Below are positions 27,076 to 35,881 of a stretch of 64,000 bases of DNA, piece after piece. Each line of letters starts with the position of its first letter. Position 1 is the first letter of the stretch. The stretch lies in contig CAVZTE010000005.1 of the NCBI GenBank assembly GCA_963778165.1, positions 682,001 to 746,000 on the forward strand, written 5' to 3'. The DNA comes from Bog-756 sp963778165. Lineage in GTDB: Bacteria > Actinomycetota > Acidimicrobiia > Acidimicrobiales > RAAP-2. A program made the position numbers and the translations under genes. A model generated the notes under the pieces. That model did no database searches and had not been told where the DNA came from. It saw only the letters and a program-made list of their open reading frames with translations.

Positions 27076-27552
27076 TCACACCGAGACTGGCTGCCGGTCC
27101 TCTGCGGTGGCTGAGATCACCTGTGAGTCCCCGGCAGGCGACACGGCGTGTTGCTCGTCGGTGGAGACGGTGATCTTGCGTGGCTTAGCCCGTTCCGCAA
27201 CCGGGATCGTAAGCCGGAGCACTCCGCCGTTGTAGGAAGCGGTGATCTCCCCGGTGTCCAGCGCGTCCCCAAGGATCACCTGTCGACTGAAGACTCCTCT
27301 CGGACGCTCGGAGGCCACCAACTCAACCTCTGGCCCCGTTGCCGACCGACGCTCGGCCCGAACGGTCAGCACATTGCGCTCTACGTCGAGGTCGATGCTG
27401 GCCGGGTCGATTCCTGGCAGGTCGAACTCGACGACGAATTCGTTGCCGTTACGCCACGCATCCATGGGCATGGCCGCTGGCCGGGCGACGGTCCCGAAGA
27501 CCTGTTCGGCCATCCGGTCGAACTGACGAAATGGATCAGAACGAACAAGCAT
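27076..27552 (-). CDS. Hsp20/alpha-crystallin small heat shock protein
   Basis: The 158-residue protein begins MLVRSDPFRQFDRMAEQVF as actinobacterial Hsp18/Hsp20 proteins do. The alpha-crystallin domain spans about 30-130: FVVEFDLPGIDPASIDLDVE, then LTVRAERR and the GVLRLTIPVAERAKPRKI end, with an A-x-x-x-N/G-V-L signature in YNGGVLRLTI. It acts as an ATP-independent holdase. It is divergent from the MerR/HspR-like regulator at 27641, 88 bp away, a common stress-response arrangement. Confidence 0.93.
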   Translation of the reverse strand: MLVRSDPFRQFDRMAEQVFGTVARPAAMPMDAWRNGNEFVVEFDLPGIDPASIDLDVERNVLTVRAERRSATGPEVELVASERPRGVFSRQVILGDALDTGEITASYNGGVLRLTIPVAERAKPRKITVSTDEQHAVSPAGDSQVISATAEDRQPVSV

Positions 27553-27640
27553 GACATACCTCCTTGATTCAGCCGGGAGCGTCCTTTCTGCGCACCCGGA
27601 TCTATGGTGATGACTACAGATTTGTTATACCCTGGTGACC

Positions 27641-28030
27641 ATGTCCGGTGCAAGTGCTTCCGCTGAAAATTTTCCCAAGAGTCGATTCACAGGGCAGGAC
27701 AACCGTCCCGATCCGGCGCGAGGCGTCTACGGAATCTCCGTGGCGGCCGAGCTGGTCGGCAGCGCACCACAGAACCTACGCCTCTACGAAACTCGAGGGC
27801 TGGTCAATCCGGCCCGCAGCCAGGGGGGCACCCGCCGGTACAGCGACGACGACCTCATCCGGCTCCGAGAGATCGGCCGGCTCCTCGAAGACGGCCTCAA
27901 TTTGGCCGGTATCGCTGCCGTCTTAGCCCTTCAGGCCGCCAACCAAGAACTACAAACCCAACTCGACCAGACCCGTCAACGGGCGTCCGCACCGCTCCGT
28001 CGGCCGACGGATGGGGGCCGAACGTCTTAA
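27641..28030 (+). CDS. MerR-family regulator, HspR-like
   Basis: The protein is 129 residues from the ATG at 27641 (a GTG lies 6 bp upstream). The MerR winged helix is clear: GVYGISVAAELVGSAPQNLR, then LYETRGLVNPARSQGGTRRY and SDDDLIRLREIGRLL. This heptad-plus-helix layout is the HspR type, which represses chaperone genes through the HAIR operator and DnaK. It probably controls the divergent hsp20 gene. No complete HAIR palindrome was seen between them. The tract GTTATAC at about 27624 may be a -10 box of a near-leaderless transcript. Confidence 0.9.
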   Translation: MSGASASAENFPKSRFTGQDNRPDPARGVYGISVAAELVGSAPQNLRLYETRGLVNPARSQGGTRRYSDDDLIRLREIGRLLEDGLNLAGIAAVLALQAANQELQTQLDQTRQRASAPLRRPTDGGRTS

Positions 28031-28160
28031 CGCCCGGGTAGGGGCGCTTTGTCGTGGGCTGAACCTGGGGACCGTACCGAGGCCGAGTAGTCCGCTCGGT
28101 GGATCGCCTCTGCCCCTACCACCGGGTCGGTGGGACGGAGGCACCCTCTACGATCTGACC

Positions 28161-28649
28161 ATGGCCGCTACTTGCACCTGCTGCTCGATGTCCGTCGATT
28201 GGTGGGTTCGATTGCGCTCGCACCCCGACCTGCCCATCTGCCACGACTGCCTTGCCGGACTGAATGGGCAGCGGGACGGTCAAGTGCAACTGATGACGGG
28301 CACCTGGGTGGCAACAGGATTTGAGCCGATATTCCGTGTGTCCGAAATGACTCGCTCCGTTGCCTGGTTTGAGAAGGCAGGATTTGAGGTGTCGGCCCAC
28401 GACGACACCTATGCTTTTGCTCACCGGGATCGGGACCTCACAATCCATCTTTCACAGACTGCTGAGGGCGAGCTGCCGGGCCGTGCTGGTCTTTACATCC
28501 ACTGCCAAGACGCTGACCGGGTGGCGGAAGAGTGGAGGCAGGCTGGTCTCGACGTAGATGGCCCCCGGGACGAGGATTACGGCAAGCGTGAGGGATCTGT
28601 CGCCGACCCCGACGGGAACATCATCCGATTTGGCTCATCCATTCGTTAG
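28161..28649 (+). CDS. Cys-rich N-terminus fused to VOC/glyoxalase domain
   Basis: The 162-residue protein has two parts. Residues 1-45 hold a CTCC cluster and a later CHDC pair around WWVRLRSHPDLPICHDC, a possible zinc-binding unit. Residues about 50-162 are a single VOC domain (GFEPIFRVSEMTRSVAWFEK, then DLTIHLSQTAEG and SVADPDGNIIRFG), as in glyoxalase/bleomycin-resistance proteins, with a typical DPDGNxIRFG end. The ATG at 28161 is preferred because the frame upstream is non-conserved. Substrate is unknown. Confidence 0.82.
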   Translation: MAATCTCCSMSVDWWVRLRSHPDLPICHDCLAGLNGQRDGQVQLMTGTWVATGFEPIFRVSEMTRSVAWFEKAGFEVSAHDDTYAFAHRDRDLTIHLSQTAEGELPGRAGLYIHCQDADRVAEEWRQAGLDVDGPRDEDYGKREGSVADPDGNIIRFGSSIR

Positions 28650-28739
28650 ACAGATTGGTCTCTAGGGGGTGCCCCCATCACCGGATGAGCGGACACCTCG
28701 GAGCGCAGTCGTGCCTTGCCCGCATCGAGGAGCCGCCAG

Positions 28740-28967
28740 TCAGGCGTCTACCTCCTTGGCTTCCTCGCAAACCGGGCACATGTCCACCGTCGGCGGATCA
28801 CTCTCTTTGAGTACAGCGACGGCGGTTTCCGTCGACCATTCGTGAACAGCCGTCAGGATCCCGCATGGGAACTCATTTCTTTCGGCGTCAAGTAGGTGCA
28901 GGGTTCCCTGAGGTTTGGTCCCGTCGCTGCTCTTATCTTCCGAATAGACCACCCACTCCGTTGCCAT
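28740..28967 (-). CDS. small hypothetical protein
   Basis: The protein is 75 residues from the ATG at 28967 (MATEWVVYSEDKSSDGTKPQ). It is hydrophilic, with a CPVCEE pair near the C-terminus and a single Cys in FPCGIL. No domain is recognised. The ribosome site is weak (GGGAG about 13 bp upstream), so both start and gene reality are uncertain. Confidence 0.5.
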   Translation of the reverse strand: MATEWVVYSEDKSSDGTKPQGTLHLLDAERNEFPCGILTAVHEWSTETAVAVLKESDPPTVDMCPVCEEAKEVDA

Positions 28968-29231
28968 GACTACATGGTGACTCCCTCGGCACAGCCACGC
29001 AATACCGGCCGCGGTAAAGCCGCTCTGCCCGGTCTCGCTGTCTATCCTCGGGTGCCTGCGCGGGGCGCACGATTTTGGCACGTTGAAAGTGACCGGGGTC
29101 AGGTACTTACTCTCGCTGAGTGGTGATTTGCGCTAGTTGCCCGTACGACGGTGGGCCGCCTAAGTGAGGCCGGAGCGATCTGACTTCGCTTCGATCTAGC
29201 GGACCGGCTGCGGTCGTGCCATGCTGTTGGG

Positions 29232-29684
29232 ATGGTGACCCGGTCACCGACTGAGCGTAAGGCGGATGCCCTGGCGAAGCTGACCGCGGTTGAGGCCAAC
29301 GTGTGGATCGCCTCCGCGTCCCTCACCGGTGCCGTCCACCTGGTGCCGGTAACCCATACCTGGAACGGCAACCAGATCGTTCTGGCCACCGAGCCGGGGT
29401 CGCGTACGGCGGCCAACGTCACCACCAACCCACAAGCCCGCCTCGCCTTGGGCGAGACCCGAGACGTGGTCATGATCGATGCCGTCCTAACCGAAGCCAT
29501 CCCCAGGTCTGAGGCTCCGGCGGTGCTGGCCGAAGCGTATGCGGTCCAGGCGGGCTGGGACCCTCGAACTGACGGCAGTGACTACGTCTACCTTGTGTTC
29601 GGACCCGAGCGGATCCAGGTTTGGCGGGAGGCCGAAGATTTGACCGGGCGTACCGTCATGCGTAACGGGGCCTGGGTGGTCTGA
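29232..29684 (+). CDS. PPOX-class F420-dependent oxidoreductase-like protein
   Basis: The 150-residue split-barrel protein has ANVWIASASLTGAVHLVPVT, NQIVLATEPGSRTAANVTTN, QARLALGETRDVVMIDAV and a VYLVFGPERIQVWRE end, typical of the actinobacterial family that binds F420 or FMN. It is a second, distantly related PPOX gene beside 13436-13873. Substrate is unknown. Confidence 0.88.
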   Translation: MVTRSPTERKADALAKLTAVEANVWIASASLTGAVHLVPVTHTWNGNQIVLATEPGSRTAANVTTNPQARLALGETRDVVMIDAVLTEAIPRSEAPAVLAEAYAVQAGWDPRTDGSDYVYLVFGPERIQVWREAEDLTGRTVMRNGAWVV

Positions 29685-29782
29685 GTCGACGGCCGGGGAC
29701 GAACCTGCGAAACACCATCCCCGACCGCTGGTTAGGGTGATCGAGGTGACCGATCGCACCTCGGGGCCACAGGTGACACTCT

Positions 29783-30637
29783 TCAGCATGCCAGGAGATC
29801 GCTGATTGTTGTAATCAGTTTGGTCTCAATGCTGAAGTGACCAAGGTCTTCATAGAGGTCAAGTCTTGCGTTCGGAACGATCTCGGCCGTGTGGAAAGCG
29901 TTGACTGGGCTGCACATCCGATCCTTCCCGCCATGGAGGACCGTGACCGGACAGGTGATGGCCGTCACATCGAATGTCACCCAGCCGACGCCGTCGGCCA
30001 GACGGTCGTCTGTATAACCCTCTAGGCCCTGAGCGAACATCTCCGGGAAGATGGCCATCGTCGTCTGCATCCAGATAGGGTCATGGAACAGAAGCTCATC
30101 CGAGGGTGCGAGCGCCTCGCTCATACCACCACCCCTCATCTTGCTGCCTCCTTCACCATGCGCATGGATGGCTGCCGCAAGAGCCGATTGCCGGTCAGGT
30201 GCATCCCAGACGGCATGGCAGTGGAGAATGCTCATGGTGGCTCTGGCCTCCTCGAACCGCATATCGGTCATCGAACAGCAGGCGACTGCCCCCAGTACAC
30301 GGTCGGGCAAAAGGGCGGCGAGCGCCAGGGCGTAGGCACCACCAGTCGAGACTCCGATCGCCACAAGCTTGTCGATGTCCAGCTCGTCGATGACGGCGAG
30401 TGCGTCGGGTACCCAATCGGAGATCGTCCGTCCTGGTAAGGGCGTCGACTTCCCATAACCGGGTCGGTCGATGCCCACCAATAGCAAACCGGCTTCGGTT
30501 GCCTCTACATCCAAGCGGACAGCGTCCAGACGACTGCCTGGACCCCCATGACACCAAATGACGGGAGCTCCACCTTGGCTACCGTAGGTGGCGAATCCAA
30601 CTGTGCGCCCGTCTGGAAGTTCGATCGTGCCGTCCAT
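29783..30637 (-). CDS. alpha/beta hydrolase
   Basis: This is a 284-residue alpha/beta hydrolase. The oxyanion region is PVIWCHGGPGSRLDA, the nucleophile elbow GVSTGGAYAL, the acid is likely Asp in LHGGKDRMCSPVNA, and the His is in LGHFSIE. The GGPGS motif resembles proline iminopeptidase and lipase-type members. It probably hydrolyses small esters or peptides; the real substrate is unknown. Confidence 0.9.
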   Translation of the reverse strand: MDGTIELPDGRTVGFATYGSQGGAPVIWCHGGPGSRLDAVRLDVEATEAGLLLVGIDRPGYGKSTPLPGRTISDWVPDALAVIDELDIDKLVAIGVSTGGAYALALAALLPDRVLGAVACCSMTDMRFEEARATMSILHCHAVWDAPDRQSALAAAIHAHGEGGSKMRGGGMSEALAPSDELLFHDPIWMQTTMAIFPEMFAQGLEGYTDDRLADGVGWVTFDVTAITCPVTVLHGGKDRMCSPVNAFHTAEIVPNARLDLYEDLGHFSIETKLITTISDLLAC

Positions 30638-30989
30638 ACCCCAGTTCCTACCATCGGGAGTTGGGTGCTATTGAACACCCGGAATGCCCGCCGCCCGGTC
30701 GGGAAGATCGGGGGCCAGCGGTGGACAACTCCCAATGCGGCGATCGTCCTGAGAGAATGGCGGCTGTGGCCGCCACGTTGACGTATGCCGGGCCGTTGGC
30801 GGCGGCTTGCGGGCAGAGTCGTGCGTGCGCCCCAGCTCTTGGGGAAGCCGGTACCTACAACCTCCACCACGTTGAGCCACTGCCACTGCCCGAGATCCCG
30901 CAGTTCATCAAGCCACGAGCTCGAGTGCGCCGGGTGTCCGGCACTATCACCTGGCTGACTGCCCCTGATCACGGGTCACGGTCACGTCG
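30638..30989. other. 352-bp intergenic region
   Basis: No convincing gene was found. The open frames on both strands (30505-30972 minus, 30661-31377 plus) overlap real genes and have no recognisable content. Confidence 0.45.
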
Positions 30990-31343
30990 TCAGTACGCGA
31001 TCCGAAACCCTCCGATGAAGTTGACCGTGTTGCCATCGGGATCCGCCATGGTCGAAATGCGTACGCCCTTGGTGGCGTCCTGGATCTCGCCAGGGGCTAA
31101 CCCGCGCCTACGAAGCCCCTCAACGTATTCATCGAGATCCGAAACGGCGAGGTTGAAGAACGAGGCACCGGCACGTTCGACATCGACGAACACCTGCACC
31201 CACCCGGTATCGGTGAGCCTCCATTCGGCAAGGTTTGGCATCGGTCGGTTGGTCGGTTCTGCGCCGAAGAGTCGCTCGTACCAGTCGGCAGAAATCGCCA
31301 GATCGGCGACCGGGATCACAGCAAGTACGTGGTCAATTGGCAT
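30990..31343 (-). CDS. VOC/glyoxalase-family protein
   Basis: The protein is 117 residues from the ATG at 31343, 8 bp after AAAGG; an upstream ATG would add 6 residues. It is a single VOC domain: MPIDHVLAVIPVADLAISAD, then WYERLFG and a C-terminal STMADPDGNTVNFIGGFR with the conserved metal-ligand region. Members are dioxygenases, isomerases or drug-binding proteins. Confidence 0.88.
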   Translation of the reverse strand: MPIDHVLAVIPVADLAISADWYERLFGAEPTNRPMPNLAEWRLTDTGWVQVFVDVERAGASFFNLAVSDLDEYVEGLRRRGLAPGEIQDATKGVRISTMADPDGNTVNFIGGFRIAY

Positions 31344-31678
31344 AGAGGGACCTTTACCCAATCCTGGTGGCTTCTAGCCACTGGCGGCGGAGTTCTTGGG
31401 CCGTCCCCCATCGCCAAGTCAGCTCCCTATCCTTCTGTGACCGTAGAGCGAAATACGAGTGGCAGCGCGACGCGGTGGCGACCGCAGCCACATTGCCCAG
31501 ATGTGAGCCAACCTGTGCCTGAAGCACGAGGACTCGGCCCCGGTAGCCGCAAAGATTCGAACACGGTCCAGGTTCTACCCGCACCGCAGGTAAGGCGATC
31601 CGGCCGAGGGTTGTCGTCCCTGACCGCCGATTGATGCCACGCGCTGAACCCCCCTTCGGGCTGCATGGGTCACCCGCG
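31344..31678. other. 335-bp intergenic region
   Basis: No assignable gene, repeat or hairpin was seen. Frames on the minus strand (31354-31695, 31427-31666) have no recognisable domain. Confidence 0.4.
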
Positions 31679-33070
31679 TCAGCGGGTAATGCCAATCACA
31701 TCGGTAGTGCCAGCCCCCACCAGATCTCCCTCGTTAGGAGCGTCACCGTAGGAGAAGACCCCTCCATTGGCGTTGGCGATCCAGTACCCCTCGCCGTCCG
31801 GAGAGGCGGCCATCCCGACTACCGGGCTGGATAGCCGGAGCGATCCAGCCGAGCCGTGAAAGCCAGCGTCGCCGAAGGAGAACACCCCACCGTCGGAGGC
31901 CACGAGCCAGTAGCCGTTGCCGTCGGGGGTGGCGGCCATACCCACGATGGGCTTATTGAGATGGAGATCGCCGGTCGACCCGTGGAAGGCGGCGTCGCCG
32001 AACGAGAACACCCCACCGTCCGCGGCCACCAGCCAGTAGCCGTGGCCGTCGGGGGTGGCGGCCATGGCCACGATGGGCTTGTTGAGCCGCAGCCCACCCG
32101 TCGAGCCGTGGAAGCCAGCGGCGCCGAACGAGAAGACGCCACCGTCCGCGGCCACCAGCCAGTAGCCGTTGCCGTCGGGGGTAGCGGCCATACCCACGAT
32201 GGGCTTATTGAGCCGCAGCCCACCGGTCGAGCCGAAGAACGGCGCGTCGCCATACGAGAACACCCCGCCGTCGTGGGCGACCAGCCAGTAGCCGCCATCC
32301 AACGGCGTGGTGGCCATCCCTACGACCGGCAGCGCCGCATCGCTCAGCTCACCGGAGATCTCGCTGACGGAGGATTCATTGCCCGATGATGCCAAGGTAG
32401 TGATCGAGCCGTCGCTTTCGTACAGGCTGTAGCCCGGTGGACGCGTGGTCGGGGGGACGTTCAATCCGACTGTCCCTTGAACCGAGCTGGGGGTGGATGA
32501 GGTACCAAAGCAGAAGAACTGGAGCGCCAGCGTCGTCACCGTGCCGGACGGATCGACCACCATCTGGTCGATGGTGACAACTCCGAAACCGTCGGTCGCG
32601 TTGCAGGCATTGCTGCCAGTGAGCGAAATCGTGCCGTCGCCGAGCTTGCCCGGACCCTCCTCGACCGACGATCCCGCAGACAGCGGTCCCTTGCCTACCA
32701 CCGTGAGAGCCCGTCCCGGGTGCCAATGGACGACCAGCGTGGTACCACTGTAGGTGGCGGAGATGCCCATTGTCGTGGTCGAGACCTGGGGCGTGACGTC
32801 GGGGAACAAGGTCGCAGCGGTGGTCACTTTGGAGATGTTGGGAAGCCCGTGGATCCGGGGTGCCTCGGGACCGCTCGCCACGTGGGTAAGGCCCGGTCGG
32901 ATCATGAGACTCGGAGCCAGGCGAGAGAAACCGGTCGTTGACGCCCCAGCAGTTGTCACGCTCGCACTCCCGGTCGCCACCACCAACACTATGGGGACGG
33001 CAACAAGTCCGACGATCTTCACTCGCCGAAGGCGGCCCCGCCATCTGATTCTCCTCGTTGTCCCTTCCAT
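31679..33070 (-). CDS. secreted repeat protein with 42-residue propeller-like blades
   Basis: The 463-residue protein has a basic N-tail and signal helix (IVGLVAVPIVLVVATGSASV), an N-terminal domain of unknown fold (about 45-240), then five near-identical 42-residue blades: PIVGMAATPDGNGYWLVAAD followed by GGVFSFGAAGFHGSTGG. The blades differ at few positions, so they arose by recent tandem duplication. The sixth, C-terminal blade is degenerate (GDAPNEG). It is a third representative of the Acidimicrobiia repeat family here. Probably a cell-surface or secreted propeller; its partner is unknown. Confidence 0.88.
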   Translation of the reverse strand: MEGTTRRIRWRGRLRRVKIVGLVAVPIVLVVATGSASVTTAGASTTGFSRLAPSLMIRPGLTHVASGPEAPRIHGLPNISKVTTAATLFPDVTPQVSTTTMGISATYSGTTLVVHWHPGRALTVVGKGPLSAGSSVEEGPGKLGDGTISLTGSNACNATDGFGVVTIDQMVVDPSGTVTTLALQFFCFGTSSTPSSVQGTVGLNVPPTTRPPGYSLYESDGSITTLASSGNESSVSEISGELSDAALPVVGMATTPLDGGYWLVAHDGGVFSYGDAPFFGSTGGLRLNKPIVGMAATPDGNGYWLVAADGGVFSFGAAGFHGSTGGLRLNKPIVAMAATPDGHGYWLVAADGGVFSFGDAAFHGSTGDLHLNKPIVGMAATPDGNGYWLVASDGGVFSFGDAGFHGSAGSLRLSSPVVGMAASPDGEGYWIANANGGVFSYGDAPNEGDLVGAGTTDVIGITR

Positions 33071-33612
33071 TGGTCAGCCGCCCTTCATCTCGATTCTGGA
33101 CCACCTACGCCGACCGACCGTAGTCGCTCATTGAAGCGGCTTCCGAGAACCAGTCTCTTCGAATGCCGACCGAAGGCGAGCGGCTTCCGGTGTGCTCAGT
33201 CAACTGCCCCCATCAGAGCTTGAGAGTTGGGTTGAAATTGAGCCCTTGAACAAGTTGAGAGTTCGGAGGAACAGCACCATAAGGGCGACGGCGAGTGCAT
33301 ACTTCTGGACCCTCGGTGAATAACGCCGTCAACCCGGCAGCGAGGATTGACGTAGCCCGCTGACGGTCCACCACTCCAGACGGAGAACTGGCCAGCGTGT
33401 GGGTGAATGCCCGAGCCAGGTCTGACTCTTCTGATACCGGCTGACGTCCTTTCGGACTGTCCTGAAAACGATTCGTCGGCCTGGCTCGGACACTCATCCG
33501 GCACCAACCGGTTGGACGGAGTGACCTCATAGGAGCCTGCCTCCCAGGCCCATCGCTGTCCTGTCCATCGTCCCGGCGGTGCGGTGCCACCCACCCCAAG
33601 CGAAAGGAACAG
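33071..33612. other. IS110 upstream noncoding region
   Basis: These 542 bases between the repeat-protein start and the transposase hold no convincing gene; the frames in them are antisense or short. Part belongs to the IS110 left end, which in this family encodes a bridge RNA just upstream of the transposase. The motif CATAGGAGC at about 33528 recurs just after the transposase (about 34669) and may mark an end-related sequence. Confidence 0.5.
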
Positions 33613-34680
33613 ATGACGATGACCACTATCGCGCGCGGCATCACCGGAGGGGTCGACACGCACCTCGACACCCACGTGGCGGCCGCCCTCGACGAACGAG
33701 GTGCCCTGCTCGGCGTCCAGAGCTTTGCCGCCACGGGCGCCGGCTACCAGGAGCTGCAGCTCTGGCTGGAGGGCTTCGGCACCGTCGAGCTGGTCGGCAT
33801 CGAAGGGACCGGCAGCTACGGGGCCGGGCTCACCCGGCACCTGTTGGGCAACCAGCTCGCCGTCGTCGAAGTGGATCGACCGAACCGCCAACGCCGTCGT
33901 CGCACTGGCAAGTCCGATCCCGAAGATGCCGTGGCCGCCGCCCGGGCCGCTCAAGGAGGAGACGCCACCGGCTCGGCCAAGACCAGGGACGGAAATGTTG
34001 AAGCCATGAGGGTGTTGCGGGTGGCCCGTAGCTCGGCCAGGAGAAGCCGGACCCAGGCCATCAACCAGATGCGCAGTCTCATCTCGACCGCTCCCGAGGC
34101 GCTCCGGGCAGAGTTGCGGGATCTCTCCATCTACAAGGTGCTCACCGTTTCGAGCGCCTATCGCCACACCGGACGGACCGACGTTGCCGGTGTGACGAAG
34201 ATCACCTTGCGCACACTGGCCCGTCGGGCCATCTCTCTCGAAGAGGAGGTGAAGGAGATCGACCGGATGCTGAAGGTCCTTGTCGCCGAGACTGCTCCGG
34301 AGCTCAGTGCCATCGACGGGGTGGGCACCGACGTGGCCTCGGCCCTCTTGGTGGCCGCCGGCGACAACCCCGAGCGCCTGAAGAGCGAATCCACCTTCGC
34401 CAAGCTCTGTGGTGTGTCACCTCTCGACGCCTCGAGCGGGAAGCACCAACGTCATCGACTCAACCGCGGAGGGGACCGTCAGGCCAATGCGGCACTGTGG
34501 CACATCGTCTTCACCCGAATGGTCTGCGACCCGAACACCCGGGCCTACATCGAACGCCGGATGAAAGACGGGAGGACCAAGAAGGAGGCGATCCGCTGCC
34601 TCAAGCGTTACGTGGCGAGGGAGGTGTTCGCAGCGCTCCCACGCTCACAGTTCGCACTTGACAGTCCATAGGAGCATCGT
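33196..34680 (+). mobile_element. IS110-family insertion sequence (ends not resolved)
   Basis: The element is defined by its transposase. IS110 members have no classical terminal inverted repeats and their left noncoding end carries the guide (bridge) RNA. The limits given are outer estimates: no clear target duplication or dinucleotide could be confirmed by eye. The left neighbour is a repeat-protein gene, the right neighbour a GNAT gene, both apparently intact. Confidence 0.55.
33613..34671 (+). CDS. IS110-family transposase/recombinase
   Basis: The 352-residue protein has the two domains of IS110 recombinases. The N-terminal RuvC-like DEDD domain shows Asp15 (GGVDTHLDTH), Glu64 (GIEGTGSYG), and Asp102/Asp105 (KSDPEDA). 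The C-terminal Transposase_20 domain shows LSAIDGVGTDVASALL and LCGVSPLDASSGKHQRH, with the conserved catalytic Ser region. The length is intact and undisrupted, so the element may be active. The AAAGGAACAG ribosome site lies just upstream. IS110 enzymes use a bridge RNA for target choice. Confidence 0.95.
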   Translation: MTMTTIARGITGGVDTHLDTHVAAALDERGALLGVQSFAATGAGYQELQLWLEGFGTVELVGIEGTGSYGAGLTRHLLGNQLAVVEVDRPNRQRRRRTGKSDPEDAVAAARAAQGGDATGSAKTRDGNVEAMRVLRVARSSARRSRTQAINQMRSLISTAPEALRAELRDLSIYKVLTVSSAYRHTGRTDVAGVTKITLRTLARRAISLEEEVKEIDRMLKVLVAETAPELSAIDGVGTDVASALLVAAGDNPERLKSESTFAKLCGVSPLDASSGKHQRHRLNRGGDRQANAALWHIVFTRMVCDPNTRAYIERRMKDGRTKKEAIRCLKRYVAREVFAALPRSQFALDSP

Positions 34681-34711
34681 TCTGGGATACCTCCGGGCGA
34701 GAGTCGCTCTC

Positions 34712-35185
34712 TTAGAGTTCCCGCTCGTAGACGAACATCAAAGGGCCGTCACTTCCTCCCGTTCGGTTGGAGAATCCCAGGCGCTCGTACAGACTGCGAG
34801 CCTCGGTATCGGGTTCGTCCACCTCTATATTCATCGTATCGGCTCCCCGCTCACGGGCCTCGGCCATGGCAGCGACCATTAGTGCACGACCGATGCCCTG
34901 ATGACGTCGATGAGGCACGACATAGAGCTCTGCGAGATAGCACTCGAAGCCGCTGCTCCAAATGGCCTGACGGAATCTGAGAACAGCAAGTCCGTCGGGA
35001 CCCTCTCCGGCCAACAGAATCTGCGTGTCTCCACCCTCAAGCAACAGTTTGATGCGGGCGGCAAGAACCGAAGGCGAAGGTGTCGGTTCATTGAACTCAC
35101 AGTTGAAGTTGTAAAGGAGCTGACCGATTGAATCAGCCTCTGCATTCGTGCCCACCCGAACGAGTTTGCGATTTACCTCATCCAC
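34712..35185 (-). CDS. GNAT-family N-acetyltransferase
   Basis: The 157-residue protein has motif A YLAELYVVPHRRHQGIGRAL with the acetyl-CoA loop RHQGIG, and motif B NIEVDEPDTEARSLYERLGF. It is close in layout to small aminoglycoside 6'-N- and 3-N-acetyltransferase-like proteins, but resistance cannot be claimed. It is immediately downstream of the IS110 element on the other strand. Confidence 0.9.
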   Translation of the reverse strand: MDEVNRKLVRVGTNAEADSIGQLLYNFNCEFNEPTPSPSVLAARIKLLLEGGDTQILLAGEGPDGLAVLRFRQAIWSSGFECYLAELYVVPHRRHQGIGRALMVAAMAEARERGADTMNIEVDEPDTEARSLYERLGFSNRTGGSDGPLMFVYEREL

Positions 35186-35781
35186 AGAGCAGGACTCTAC
35201 TGAGCGGGCGTCTTCCTAGTCTGTCCCGGTAGATCCCTAGGTGAGCCTTTACACCCAGCAGGGGTAGGACAGCAGGGCAACCTAGGCTCATAGGCTGGGG
35301 CCTCCTGAAGAGTCCTTCCCGAGCGCAGCTAGTTGTCCGAGCGCGCGGCATCGAAGTTTCCAAAGCTCCACCAATCAGTCGATTTATGGACACAGATGTG
35401 CTTCTGAACGCTGCTGAAACCACTATGCGGCTTGACCGCATTGACTGGTGAGGGTTTCCCATCGGCAAGCGTGACTGCATACGACTAGACGGAAAGGACG
35501 TAAACGGCCGGGAGCAGCTGGCCGTGAGGCCCATAGATGTGCCCATCCAAGAGGCATGGAACGCTCTTCTCCGGGCCGGGGCCGCGCCGGTGACGAGTAC
35601 CCAGTCCGACAAATAGGCGGCCACAACACACCATCCCGGATGCCTGTCAATGCCAGAGATCAACCGCCGCCGAGCCGGTGGTCAGGGCACGGTGGGGGTT
35701 CGAGTTGCCTTGGACCATCTCGACTGGCAGCGGTTTGCCGTTCTGATGAGGTGCTCCGGTATTTCTGCTGTTCAACAATAA
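35186..35781. other. intergenic region with one dispersed-repeat copy
   Basis: No convincing gene was found; a 161-codon minus frame (35178-35663) has no recognisable content or ribosome site. A copy of the 35-45 kb dispersed repeat lies at 35661-35687. Confidence 0.45.
35661..35687. repeat. dispersed repeat, copy A
   Basis: The segment CCGCCGCCGAGCCGGTGGTC plus flanks matches other copies at 40319, 41846, 41895, 43480 and 44725. The common core is CGCCGAGCCGGTGRTCAGGG. All copies lie in intergenic DNA. Confidence 0.6.
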
Positions 35782-35820
35782 AACCACGGTCCCTCGCCAA
35801 GAAGGCGAGGGACCGTGGTT
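35782..35820 (-). terminator. strong rho-independent terminator
   Basis: A 17-bp perfect stem, AACCACGGTCCCTCGCC (35782-35798) with its complement (35804-35820), has a 5-nt loop followed on the minus strand by TTATTGTT. It ends the small secreted protein gene at 35882. The GGTCCCTCGCC core is shared with the terminator at 25694. Confidence 0.8.
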
Positions 35821-35881
35821 CGTTGATCTATCTAGGTCCCCTTCAAGACGCACTTCGCAGGAACCACTGACTGAGTGCCGT

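Noticed and set aside
27553..27640. HAIR operator for HspR between hsp20 and the MerR gene
   Set aside because: Only one half, CTTGATT, resembles the CTTGAGT-N7-ACTCAAG consensus; the second arm is not visible.
35178..35663. A 161-residue minus-strand frame after the GNAT gene
   Set aside because: No ribosome site or recognisable content, and it overlaps a dispersed-repeat copy.
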